Of a DNA stretch of 47,436 nt, positions 7,097 through 15,135 are shown one piece after another. The stretch's first letter is position 1. Every line of letters begins with the position of its first letter. Both the position numbers and the translations under genes were made by a program. The notes under the pieces were generated by a model. The model had not been told where the DNA came from. It did not search any database and saw nothing but the letters and a program-made list of their open reading frames with translations. Location of the stretch: positions 1-47,436 of the forward strand of contig JAGWDQ010000084.1 of NCBI GenBank assembly GCA_018260615.1. Direction: 5' to 3'. The stretch comes from Candidatus Altarchaeum sp. (GTDB lineage: Archaea > Altiarchaeota > Altiarchaeia > Altiarchaeales > Altiarchaeaceae).

Positions 7097-9736
7097 TCAA
7101 TCTACATAATATCTTCTCCCATCATTATACTTTTCATAAGGCAATTTAACTTCATTAATATAGGTAATATTCTTTAAATCATTCATCTTCACCTTCTTGT
7201 CTGAGATCGTATACAAAACATCATCCATATAAAGTGACCTTTTAACAGAGTATGGCGAATCAAAATAATATCCGCTTTTCATAAGTACTTCCGGATCATC
7301 TATGTGCGTCACTCTGCCCCGTAATTTAAAACCTTTATCTAATGAAATATCGTAAATGTATGCTCCCTGAAATGTGAATTCACCCTCCATTCCTTTCCAG
7401 TCAGATGATTTTTTCTGGGCATCAGATATTTCTGCAAGTTTTATCGGAATAACGAGTAAATTTTTCTCTTTGTCAAATAAAAATGCCTTATGATCCTGTG
7501 TTGCCTCGGACTCAGTTCCGCGATCACCGATAACCACCTTGTACATTTCAACCGGATGCTCAATATCACTCACATCAAATAATGCAAGTTTTATTCCCTG
7601 AATGGCAGTGTAATAAACCGCATCACTGCTGTGCACTTTATCAGCATCAATACTCTCATCAACTTCCTTGCCAATTCCGATTAAATGATTTTCATCATAA
7701 GGATGCAGATAGTCAGAATAACCGGGTATTTTAAGTTTTCCCACAAGTGTCGGTTTTTCGGGATTTGACAAGTCAATCACAAACAAAGGATCTACTCGCT
7801 TAAATGTCACCATATATGCCTTTTTACCCATAAATCTTACCGAATAAATACTTTCTCCGGGTGCAATATCCTCAACTTTTCCGATAATTTTTAAATTTTC
7901 ATCCAAAACATAAATGTTATTTGCCTGCTTATCGTTACCTTTTTGCGTAGTTGTTGCTATCCTGAAATTTTTGTTGTACTCATCCATTGAAAACTGGTTG
8001 AGAATTGTTCCTGGAACGCTTCCGCTTGCTTTCGGAGTAATCCTTCCGTCTTTTATTCCAATCCGGTTAATTACCGTCTGCTCACCGGATTTTTCAAGGT
8101 CGTTTTGAATTTCCTGCATTTTATCGTTTATTTTCTTCTGAAAGTCCTGCATTTCTTGAGCGTCAAGATTTGCAAAATATTCTTTTATTACAAGGATTCG
8201 TTCAAATTTCTTAACATAGAAACTCTTGTTTGAGTTTTCTATTTCTTTTATTTCATCCTGCTTATCCTTAGGGAGATTAGGTATTACAACTTCGTCATAT
8301 ACCTTCTCCAAAATTTCCTGCCGGCTCATCCATTTTGTTCGTGTTACATATATATTTTCAGGCGAGACATATATATTTTGGGCATCACTCATAACAAGGA
8401 ACTTTTTGTTTGGTTTTGCATCTTTATCCTGTGTATCTACTGATAAAATAGTTGTGAAACGATAAGAGGTCTCATGAATATCCCAGTAATAAATTTCGGG
8501 GAAATTTTCATCGGTTTTTTTGCCATCCATTGTTACTTCCGGAAATTTAATGTCTTCCGTAATACATTTCATATCAACTTCGGCGCCTTTATAAATCCGG
8601 CATGGCTGATAATATATCGGTTCGTTAATTATCACATACACATAATCACCTATCATTCTTGAATCAAAATAATTTCCATCGGCACTTATTTCACGCTCAA
8701 TTTTCGGATTTTTCCGGTCTGAAATATCGTAAATCGCTATATTTGTCTTCGTCTGCGAGCCATAGTAGTATTCCTGACGCGAATTGTAATTGTATTCCTG
8801 CGTGAAAACAACCAGCTTGTCCTTGTTTATAAAAATTTCAGACGGGGTTTCGTTAAATTTAATTTCCGATAAAATTTTTGCATTTTTTGCAGGATATCCG
8901 TCAATTATAACAATTTTTTTGCCTGAAACGACATATATGTATTTTCCGTCATTTTTTACAATATCTGCCTCATCAACGCCTTTAACCTGAATGTTCGTTT
9001 GCGAAAATTCGGATGTGGAAGAACCTGCACCCGGATCAGATGTAGTGCCTGATGTGCCGGAGGGTGCTGACTCTTGAACAAACGCATTTTTTGTAGCCAT
9101 CATTCCATCAAAAACATCGCCACTTTCATTAGTTGTGTAACTCCTATAAAAACCAATTCCGCTTTCAGCAGAATATTTTATATAAGCGTTAAGATCTTCC
9201 TGCGAGGAAAATTTTTTCATAAATCCATCTCCCCCGGAAAAGGTATCGCCCGTGTAGTTGTATGCCTGATTTGTAGTGGTTGGGTTAATAAACGGCATCT
9301 GGCTTTGATTGAGTATATAAATTCCAAATCCCAAAACAATAATCCCTATCGCAAGTAAAGGCAGTAATGACTTTAAAGCAGAAATCGTATCCTCCTTCCT
9401 CATGCTTTTCGGTGCAATTACAATAAATTTTTCTTCGGGAGCATAAATTTTCATCTCAACATTTTTTTCGCTTTGCTTTGTTCCGATAATCTTTATTAAT
9501 CCGGTATCCTGTAATTTCTTTAAACTATATTCGCCGGTTGATAAAGCAATTTCCAGTTCCGCACAAATTTCCGTTAATGTCATCGGCTTATCCGAAAGCA
9601 GGGATAAAATTTTGCGTGCCGTATCATTTGCCAGAGCCAGTGAAATTTCCTTTGAATTGTCATCAAGTGGCATTACAATTATCTTTTTTCCTTTATCTTC
9701 TATCTCAATTTTACCATTATTTTTATGTTCGCTCAT
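7097..9736 (-). CDS. winged-helix/TM/beta-propeller protein
   Basis: This 879-residue protein has three parts. Residues 25-105 hold an ArsR-like winged helix (ARKILSLLSDKPMTLTEI, then YSLKKLQDTGLI). One membrane segment lies near residues 125-145 (LLAIGIIVLGFGIYIL). From about 180 there is an extracellular beta-propeller with TNIQVKGVDEADIVKNDG, IYSVRFMGKKAYMVTFKRVDP and SDYLHPYDENHLIGIG. By architecture it could be a one-component sensor: the propeller senses outside and the winged helix binds DNA inside. It is paralogous to the lipoprotein at 4986-6953. Two truncated copies of its 5' end follow at 9816-10177. No ligand or target is known. Confidence 0.87.
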   Translation of the reverse strand: MSEHKNNGKIEIEDKGKKIIVMPLDDNSKEISLALANDTARKILSLLSDKPMTLTEICAELEIALSTGEYSLKKLQDTGLIKIIGTKQSEKNVEMKIYAPEEKFIVIAPKSMRKEDTISALKSLLPLLAIGIIVLGFGIYILNQSQMPFINPTTTNQAYNYTGDTFSGGDGFMKKFSSQEDLNAYIKYSAESGIGFYRSYTTNESGDVFDGMMATKNAFVQESAPSGTSGTTSDPGAGSSTSEFSQTNIQVKGVDEADIVKNDGKYIYVVSGKKIVIIDGYPAKNAKILSEIKFNETPSEIFINKDKLVVFTQEYNYNSRQEYYYGSQTKTNIAIYDISDRKNPKIEREISADGNYFDSRMIGDYVYVIINEPIYYQPCRIYKGAEVDMKCITEDIKFPEVTMDGKKTDENFPEIYYWDIHETSYRFTTILSVDTQDKDAKPNKKFLVMSDAQNIYVSPENIYVTRTKWMSRQEILEKVYDEVVIPNLPKDKQDEIKEIENSNKSFYVKKFERILVIKEYFANLDAQEMQDFQKKINDKMQEIQNDLEKSGEQTVINRIGIKDGRITPKASGSVPGTILNQFSMDEYNKNFRIATTTQKGNDKQANNIYVLDENLKIIGKVEDIAPGESIYSVRFMGKKAYMVTFKRVDPLFVIDLSNPEKPTLVGKLKIPGYSDYLHPYDENHLIGIGKEVDESIDADKVHSSDAVYYTAIQGIKLALFDVSDIEHPVEMYKVVIGDRGTESEATQDHKAFLFDKEKNLLVIPIKLAEISDAQKKSSDWKGMEGEFTFQGAYIYDISLDKGFKLRGRVTHIDDPEVLMKSGYYFDSPYSVKRSLYMDDVLYTISDKKVKMNDLKNITYINEVKLPYEKYNDGRRYYVD

Positions 9737-9815
9737 TTTGGATTGTTAAAATATAGATTGTTAAAATTTTAAATTTTTAAATATGTAATATAAATTTACC
9801 AAATTTCTATAAATA

Positions 9816-10040
9816 TTATATTCGGATAAATTTGAACCTATCGCCTTCAAATTTTGTTAATTCCGCACAAATTTCAGTTAATGTCATCGGCTTATCCGAA
9901 AGCAGGGATAAAATTTTGCGTGCCGTATCGTTTGCCAGAGCCAGTGAAATTTCCTTTGAATTATCATCAAGTGGCATCACAATTATCTTTTTTCCTTTGT
10001 CTTCCATCTCAAATTTTCCGTTATTTTTTGTTTGGCTCAT
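9816..10040 (-). pseudogene. truncated copy of the winged-helix 5' end
   Basis: The first 61 residues are almost identical to residues 1-61 of the protein at 7097-9736 (shared NDTARKILSLLSDKPMTLTE). The frame then leaves homology and stops. Bases 9557-9750 and 9861-10054 align without gaps at an offset of 304. The sequence upstream of the start codon is also similar, so a promoter plus 5' coding fragment was duplicated. A short DNA-binding fragment could still be made, but decay is more likely. Confidence 0.8.
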
Positions 10041-10080
10041 TTTGGATTGTTAAAATTTGGTTAAATTTTTAAATTTTATA

Positions 10081-10177
10081 TAAATTTATCAAAAGAGTAT
10101 AAATAATATATTCGGATAAATTTGAACATATCACAGTCAAATCTTGTTAATTCTGCACAAATTTCCTTTAATGTCAA
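10081..10177 (-). pseudogene. second, shorter decayed copy of the same unit
   Basis: These 97 bases align without gaps to 9791-9887 (offset 290), including TTCGGATAAATTTGAAC and the reverse of the ACATTAA-x-GAAATTTGTGC segment. The coding sequence is lost right after. It records a second round of tandem duplication or a longer deletion series. Confidence 0.75.
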
Positions 10178-10202
10178 ATACAAAACCAACAATTACAATA
10201 TT

Positions 10203-11999
10203 TTAATAACATTTCATTTCTTCCTCAACACATTCTACTTTGCCATTTCCATAAGGTTCTTCCTCTGGCAAAATTTTTGTTATTATTACTTTAATTCTAT
10301 CAAGATCTTTTTCATCAAATTTATCTGAAAATTTGAATATTAAAGTGTAGTTTTTAGTGTCCTCGCATCCATCAAAATAAATTTTTTCGTAATGAAGAGC
10401 AAGCATTATTTTGAATATACTTGAAAAAGAAATACCTTTGTTAAGTAAAGTTTTAATTACATACTTATCCATTTTATCTCTGCTTTTTAATCCAAGATTA
10501 TAAAATTCGGATAAATTGCACGGAGATAATATTCCGTAAATTATAGTTTCGTTTATGGTTTCGTTTTTCTCTTTTGTTATGTTCTTTGTTATCAGAAAAG
10601 AAAAGAATCTTATATTTTCTCCTCCTTCCAGTCTTATTTTTAAAGTATTATTTTCACAACTCTCATTTTCAATACCTTTTTTAATTTCCCAGTCAATTGT
10701 TTTATTTTCAAGATTTATTTTTCCCTCTTTTCCGTTGTCTGAATATTCAAAACAAATATGAGAATCTTTTGTATAAAACGCATCAATATATTGCTCTGGA
10801 TTTTCAAATTCATAAATTTTTATTTCTCCGCTTTCATTTTTTACTTCAAATTTGCTTATATCTGTAAATTCAATTATATAAGATACATATTCGCCGCTAT
10901 ACTTGCTATACTCCTCATATTTCATCAATTCCTCATCTCGCTTTATATTTGTCACTAAATAATCTACTATAACGCCATTATTATATTTAACCCTTATAAA
11001 CGATGTGTTGTTACCTAAAGGTGATATTTTAATTATTTCACATTTTGAAAAACCTAAAGAATTTAAAATTTCTTTGTCAGCAATTTTGGAGAGATTGATT
11101 AAAGGTTTAACTATTCCTGTTCTAGGATGTTTTAATACTGCTTCATTTCCCTGCAACCCGATCATTACCGTGTGTAGTAAGGCGTGTCGTGAGTTATTTT
11201 CATTTTCTATATTCGGCACTATAAAAAGACTTTCATTATCATTGTCTTTTAAAAATTTCACATTCATCAGTAAGTTAATATAATCCAAAATTTTTTTCTT
11301 GTCATTTTCATCAAAATTCCATTTAAATGAAAATTTGGGTCTTTCTTTTATATGCTCGGGTTTTGAGGAATAAAAAGTGTCTAAATACCAACTTACATCG
11401 TCATTTTTGTTCGTACAAAGGCGCTGAAGGGAAATTCTATATAAATTTTCCACACTTTCATTTAATAACTGATAATGCCCCCTTTCCACATCTTCATATT
11501 TTTTCAAAGGGAACTCAAATATATTAATCTCATATGCATTGATAGAATTATCTATATTTATTGCTTCAAGAGGAATTCCATAAGATGATATTGCTCGTGC
11601 CCCTTTACATCCATACTCTCTGGGAGCAGATAATCCGTCTGGAACATTGACCCATGAAAAATATGAATTGTTTCCATATGTTGACCATGCAAATTCATCA
11701 ATTCCTATAATTCCGACACCTCCCGTGCGAACGCTTTCTTTACTGCTCAATAAATCAATACAACGGGTATAATTGTAATTTTTCGCTACAATTTTATTTT
11801 CTTCTACAGTTATGTTTTCTATGCCATTTGCACTTGGTTCTTTCACAGGTTTTGCATTATTGTCATCTCCTTGAGCATTCGCAACTGCAAATACTACTCC
11901 AACTACAAGTGCTATTAGCACTCCTGCTATTACTATCTGCCCAAACCATTTCAACCGCTCTTTCATGAGCGTGGCGGTATTTTTTATCGTATTTGTCAT
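10203..11999 (-). CDS. membrane-anchored surface protein, unknown
   Basis: I do not recognise this 598-residue protein. It has a short cytoplasmic start with Lys/Arg, one hydrophobic segment at about residues 20-42 (IVIAGVLIALVVGVVFAV) and then a long outside part with many N-x-S/T sites, as expected for a glycosylated archaeal surface protein. A possible cleavage site follows ANAQ. The body mixes beta strands with acidic helices and has a modest number of cysteines (for example CIDLLSS, GCKGARA, CENNTLK). It is preceded 46 bases upstream on the same strand by a 34-residue ORF, and is followed by decayed copies of the winged-helix gene. Function is unknown. Confidence 0.75.
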   Translation of the reverse strand: MTNTIKNTATLMKERLKWFGQIVIAGVLIALVVGVVFAVANAQGDDNNAKPVKEPSANGIENITVEENKIVAKNYNYTRCIDLLSSKESVRTGGVGIIGIDEFAWSTYGNNSYFSWVNVPDGLSAPREYGCKGARAISSYGIPLEAINIDNSINAYEINIFEFPLKKYEDVERGHYQLLNESVENLYRISLQRLCTNKNDDVSWYLDTFYSSKPEHIKERPKFSFKWNFDENDKKKILDYINLLMNVKFLKDNDNESLFIVPNIENENNSRHALLHTVMIGLQGNEAVLKHPRTGIVKPLINLSKIADKEILNSLGFSKCEIIKISPLGNNTSFIRVKYNNGVIVDYLVTNIKRDEELMKYEEYSKYSGEYVSYIIEFTDISKFEVKNESGEIKIYEFENPEQYIDAFYTKDSHICFEYSDNGKEGKINLENKTIDWEIKKGIENESCENNTLKIRLEGGENIRFFSFLITKNITKEKNETINETIIYGILSPCNLSEFYNLGLKSRDKMDKYVIKTLLNKGISFSSIFKIMLALHYEKIYFDGCEDTKNYTLIFKFSDKFDEKDLDRIKVIITKILPEEEPYGNGKVECVEEEMKCY

Positions 12000-12045
12000 A
12001 TTTGTTTTGTTTAATATTTGTTTATTTTTAAATTTTTATTCTAAT

Positions 12046-12150
12046 TTATTTCAACATTCTGTCGGGATCCCCTATGGGTTCTCTCTTCATGAAGTTAATC
12101 CCCTTTGTATTTAACCCGCCAAAACTCCATGAATCACCGAACCCAAACAT
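12046..12150 (-). CDS. small ORF, 34 residues
   Basis: An ATG at 12150 opens a 34-codon frame ending TAA at 12046. The product is Gly/Phe-rich at the start (MFGFGDSWSFGGL) and ends REPIGDPDRMLK. The stretch is visibly richer in G+C than the A+T-rich DNA on both sides, which in this genome marks coding or structured RNA sequence. It lies 46 bases before the 598-residue gene on the same strand. I know no family for it; it could also be part of a longer lost gene. Confidence 0.45.
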   Translation of the reverse strand: MFGFGDSWSFGGLNTKGINFMKREPIGDPDRMLK

Positions 12151-12227
12151 AATTTTTGCCGTTTTTGTTATCACCTTTTTAAAGTTTTTTAAAATTTTAA
12201 ATTTCCAAACTTCAGAAATAAATTTAC

Positions 12228-12270
12228 CAAATTTCTATAAATAATACATACGAATAAATTTGAACATATC
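12228..12270. repeat. repeat shared with winged-helix promoter region
   Basis: AAATTTACCAAATTTCTATA and CGAATAAATTTGAACATATC repeat the sequences at 9792-9842 and 10082-10132. It lies about 56 bases before the GGR-like gene. The TATAAATAATA inside could serve as a TATA box. Confidence 0.65.
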
Positions 12271-12325
12271 CCCTGTTTTAAAATATCCTTTTGAAAATTA
12301 AATTTTAAACATTTTCTTAAATACA

Positions 12326-13405
12326 ATGCATAAGACAATAGTAATTGGCGGTGTAATCGGCGCTTACGGAGCAAAATTTTTGGCAGAAAATAACGAGGTT
12401 GCACTTATTGAGGAGCATAAAAACGAAGAGCAGCCGGTTCATTGTGCGGGCCTGATAAGTAAAAGCGGATTTGAGCGGCTTAACATAAATCCCGATAAAT
12501 TTATCCTCAACAAAATCAGAGGTGCAAAATTTTTCTCTCAAAATACATCTTTTGAAATCAGAACAAACGAGACAAAGGCGTATGTTATAGACAGAAAGAG
12601 GTTTGACAATGAGCTTCTCAACTCTGCGATTGACAGCGGTGTCCGGTTTATCAATGAAAGAGCAACTGACATCAATGCCGGAGAAAATTGGACAGTCAGG
12701 ACAAAAAGCAGCGAGTTTAATGCAAAAAATTTAATTCTGGCAACGGGAGCAAATTATAAACTACACAGGATGTTAAATCTCCCCATTCCGAAATTTTTAA
12801 ATGCACTGCAATATGAAATTTTTGCTGAATGCGAGCAGGATATGGTTGAGTTGCATCTGACGAAGGACTTCTTTGCGTGGCTCATTCCCGTTGATGGTTA
12901 TGCAAGGGTTGGAATTGCGGGTTATGGAAATGTCAGGGAAAATCTGGACAATTTTATTACAAATTTAAGAGCGCATAGAAAAGTCGGGGAAATTTTAATG
13001 AAACATGCAGGGTTAATTCCGATATATGATCCAAAATTTAAAACGGACTATAAATTTAGCGATTTAAATTTACGATTAGTCGGCGATGCGGCAGCACAGG
13101 TTAAGGCAACAACAGGAGGAGGCGTTGTAATGGGATGTCTGGCGGCGAGGCACTTGGCGGACAAAAATTATGAAAATGGCTGGAGAAAAGATATTGGGAA
13201 TGAACTTTATCTGCATTTAATGATACGAAAATTTTTAAACAAAAGATACAAAAAATTTGATGACATGCTCGCATTTGCAAATAAACATAAGGAAATTTTC
13301 TATTCGGGAGATATGGATTTCGCATCTAAACTTTTTAAAAATTTGGGACTTGAATTTGTCAGGCATCCGCTGATGGCAACAGATGTATTTAAAATTTTGT
13401 TTTGA
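12326..13405 (+). CDS. geranylgeranyl reductase-like flavoprotein
   Basis: This 359-residue protein matches the geranylgeranyl reductase family (FAD-dependent reduction of isoprenoid chains of archaeal lipids). Landmarks are the N-terminal VIGGVIGAYGA, HCAGLISKSGF, the catalytic-region motif FFAWLIP (family pattern Y-x-W-x-F-P) and the FAD-binding VGDAAAQVKATTGGGV. The nucleotide-binding loop reads GG-V-I-G where relatives have G-x-G-x-x-G, so one glycine appears to be missing. The end of the gene (13351-13403) is repeated at 14223-14275 beyond a toxin-antitoxin module. The exact substrate (digeranylgeranyl lipid or other) is inferred. Confidence 0.85.
   Translation: MHKTIVIGGVIGAYGAKFLAENNEVALIEEHKNEEQPVHCAGLISKSGFERLNINPDKFILNKIRGAKFFSQNTSFEIRTNETKAYVIDRKRFDNELLNSAIDSGVRFINERATDINAGENWTVRTKSSEFNAKNLILATGANYKLHRMLNLPIPKFLNALQYEIFAECEQDMVELHLTKDFFAWLIPVDGYARVGIAGYGNVRENLDNFITNLRAHRKVGEILMKHAGLIPIYDPKFKTDYKFSDLNLRLVGDAAAQVKATTGGGVVMGCLAARHLADKNYENGWRKDIGNELYLHLMIRKFLNKRYKKFDDMLAFANKHKEIFYSGDMDFASKLFKNLGLEFVRHPLMATDVFKILF
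13351..13403. repeat. 53-bp direct repeat, left copy (3' end of GGR gene)
   Basis: Starts TGAATTTGTCAGGCATCCG and ends at TTTTGTTTT. It is matched at 14223-14275 with two differences. Confidence 0.9.
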
Positions 13406-13469
13406 AATTTAATTTATTTATTATAAAATTTTTAAATGAACATATTATAAAATTTCAAATTTTGTTAAA

Positions 13470-13709
13470 GTGGAAACAGTAACAATAAATATTCCAAAAG
13501 ATTTGGAGATAGTGCTTAACAGCATAGTAGAAAAGTTCGGATTTAAAAGCAAACAGGAGTTTGTTGAAGCCGCAACAAAAGAGAAGGTTTTGGAAATGAA
13601 AAAGCGACTTTTTTTTGAGATAAGCGACGAGATCGCGGAGGGGTTGAGGAAAAGGGGAATAAGTGAAGAAGAAATTTTGGAGGAATTTGAAAAAACGAGG
13701 CGAAAATGA
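13470..13709 (+). CDS. VapB-like antitoxin
   Basis: This 79-residue protein starts at GTG 13470, since no ATG is available. The N-terminal METVTINIPKDLEIVLNSIV with the following helix fits a ribbon-helix-helix or related small DNA-binding antitoxin. The C-terminal half is acidic and helical (SEEEILEEFEKTRRK), as needed to bind a toxin. The stop codon overlaps the start of the PIN gene (ATGA at 13706-13709), so translation is coupled. The pair is flanked by a 53-base direct repeat derived from the end of the GGR-like gene. Confidence 0.75.
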   Translation: METVTINIPKDLEIVLNSIVEKFGFKSKQEFVEAATKEKVLEMKKRLFFEISDEIAEGLRKRGISEEEILEEFEKTRRK

Positions 13710-14113
13710 AGGTGTGTGTTGATGCGAATGTGATTATTTCTGCCCTGATCGGAGGAGTGACGAGAGAGATACTGTTTGATCCGAAATTTGAGTTCATATC
13801 AACGGAATTTACGATAAATGAAGTAAGAAAATACATGCCTTTGATTGCTGAAAAATCCCGAGCCAGCGTAAAGAAAGCCAAAATAGCTCTTTCCGTGCTG
13901 CCCATAAATATTTACAAAAGAGAACATTATTCAGGCAAAATTGAAGAGGCAAATAGAATAATAGGTAAAATCGATGAAAATGACGTGGATATCCTGGCGT
14001 TAGCATTAAAATTCGGATGTTATTTGTGGAGTAATGACAAACATTTTGATTGTATTCCGGAGAATATCAAAACGAGATGTATCAAAACAAAGGAAATTAT
14101 CGCTTTTGGATGA
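13706..14113 (+). CDS. PIN-domain toxin (VapC-like)
   Basis: This 135-residue protein has the PIN RNase pattern: VCVDANVIISAL at the N-terminus (first metal-binding Asp), an acidic residue in TINEVRKYM, DENDVDILALAL (third and fourth acidic positions) and LWSNDKHFD near the end. These residues bind the metal ions for RNA cleavage. It is translationally coupled to the antitoxin at 13470-13709. Known VapC toxins cut tRNA or rRNA; the target here is unknown. Confidence 0.87.
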   Translation: MKVCVDANVIISALIGGVTREILFDPKFEFISTEFTINEVRKYMPLIAEKSRASVKKAKIALSVLPINIYKREHYSGKIEEANRIIGKIDENDVDILALALKFGCYLWSNDKHFDCIPENIKTRCIKTKEIIAFG

Positions 14114-14344
14114 CTGAATAATGGCAAATAAAATATGGAATAATTTTTACGAATTTTGTTTTGAAATCACAATTCATCACAAATTTTAAAATTTAACTTA
14201 AAAATTTAATAAATTTAACCGCTGAATTTGTCAGGCATCCGTTAATGGCAACAGATGTATTTAAAATTTTGTTTTAATTTTGTTTTAGGATTTAAATTTA
14301 TTATGTAAATTTTAAAATTTAATATTAATATATGTATTGACAAA
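14114..14344. other. intergenic region containing a GGR gene remnant
   Basis: No gene is seen. Bases 14223-14275 are a copy of the GGR-like gene's last codons. The rest is A+T-rich and probably contains the promoter of the second toxin-antitoxin pair. Confidence 0.5.
14223..14275. repeat. 53-bp direct repeat, right copy (GGR remnant)
   Basis: Copy of 13351-13403 with two substitutions. It marks the far side of the VapBC-like module. Confidence 0.9.
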
Positions 14345-14584
14345 ATGACAATTAATGTATATGGAAATGTTACATTGGAAAGAGTTAAAAAAGAGATTGA
14401 AAACATGCTGCCCGAAGAACAATTGAATTTGATAGACATACTTATCCATAAATTAATATCGCAGAGAGTTGTCAGAAAGAAAACAACCGTGAATATTGCT
14501 GATTTTTATGGGTTATGCAGAGGTATGTGGAATAATGAAGATGCTCAGGAATATGTTAATAAATTAAGAGAAGAAAGAATATGA
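14345..14584 (+). CDS. antitoxin of second VapBC-like module
   Basis: This 79-residue protein has an N-terminal strand-helix segment (INVYGNVTLERVKKEIE), a helix with PEEQLNLIDILIHKLI and a C-terminal tail with FYGLCRGMWNNEDAQEYV. The tail phrase 'DFYGLCRGMW...' resembles the C-terminal toxin-binding part of several small archaeal antitoxins partnered with PIN proteins. The stop overlaps the start of the downstream PIN gene by four bases (14581-14584). I cannot assign a named subfamily with certainty. Confidence 0.72.
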   Translation: MTINVYGNVTLERVKKEIENMLPEEQLNLIDILIHKLISQRVVRKKTTVNIADFYGLCRGMWNNEDAQEYVNKLREERI

Positions 14585-15048
14585 ATAATGTGGCTAATTT
14601 ATCAGAAGACCTTGAACAAATTAAAACAATATTCTTTGACACAGCACCAATAATCTATTATATTGAGGCAAATCCAATATTCGGACATCTTGCAAAAGAA
14701 GTTATGGATAAAGTACAGTCAGGAGAGTTAATCGCCTTTTCATCAGTTATAACTCTCACAGAGGTTTTACCTAAACCCATCAATATGGGAAAGAAAGATC
14801 TTGCAGACAGGTTTGTAAAATTTTTGAAAAACGGGAAAAATTTTAATCTTATGGAAATTTCAGTTAACATAGGAGAAAAAGCAGGACGCCTGAGAGGAAA
14901 ATATCCTGCCCTTAGAAGTATGGATGCAATCCAAATTTCTGCAGCTCTAAATGCTAAAGCTGATATATTTCTTACTAACGATAACAAACTTAAACAAATA
15001 AAGGAAATCAAAGTTATTGTCTTAAAAGATTATTTAAAAAACGAATAA
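14581..15048 (+). CDS. PIN-domain toxin (VapC-like), second module
   Basis: This 155-residue protein shows PIN signature residues: IFFDTAPIIYYIE near residue 19, SVITLTEVL with the second acidic residue, RSMDAIQISAALN with the third, and FLTNDNKLK with the last. A 16-residue N-terminal extension precedes the usual fold. It is coupled to the antitoxin at 14345-14584. This second PIN pair directly follows the first, forming a small toxin-antitoxin cluster between metabolic genes. Confidence 0.87.
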   Translation: MNNVANLSEDLEQIKTIFFDTAPIIYYIEANPIFGHLAKEVMDKVQSGELIAFSSVITLTEVLPKPINMGKKDLADRFVKFLKNGKNFNLMEISVNIGEKAGRLRGKYPALRSMDAIQISAALNAKADIFLTNDNKLKQIKEIKVIVLKDYLKNE

Positions 15049-15053
15049 TTTTG

Positions 15054-15071
15054 GTAACTATTCAGCAACCC
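15054..15071. repeat. solo half of MITE-like terminal repeat
   Basis: GTAACTATTCAGCAACCC matches the ends of the elements at 16645-16785, 46814-46961 and 46969-47121. No partner end is seen nearby, so it is probably a remnant. Confidence 0.6.
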
Positions 15072-15135
15072 CTTAAAATACATGTTTTAATAAATTTAAA
15101 ATTTAATCCTAATTTAATAAATGTAAAAATTTAAA

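Noticed and set aside
14658..15011. Open frame opposite the second PIN gene
   Set aside because: Overlaps a clear PIN protein fully; no domain of its own.
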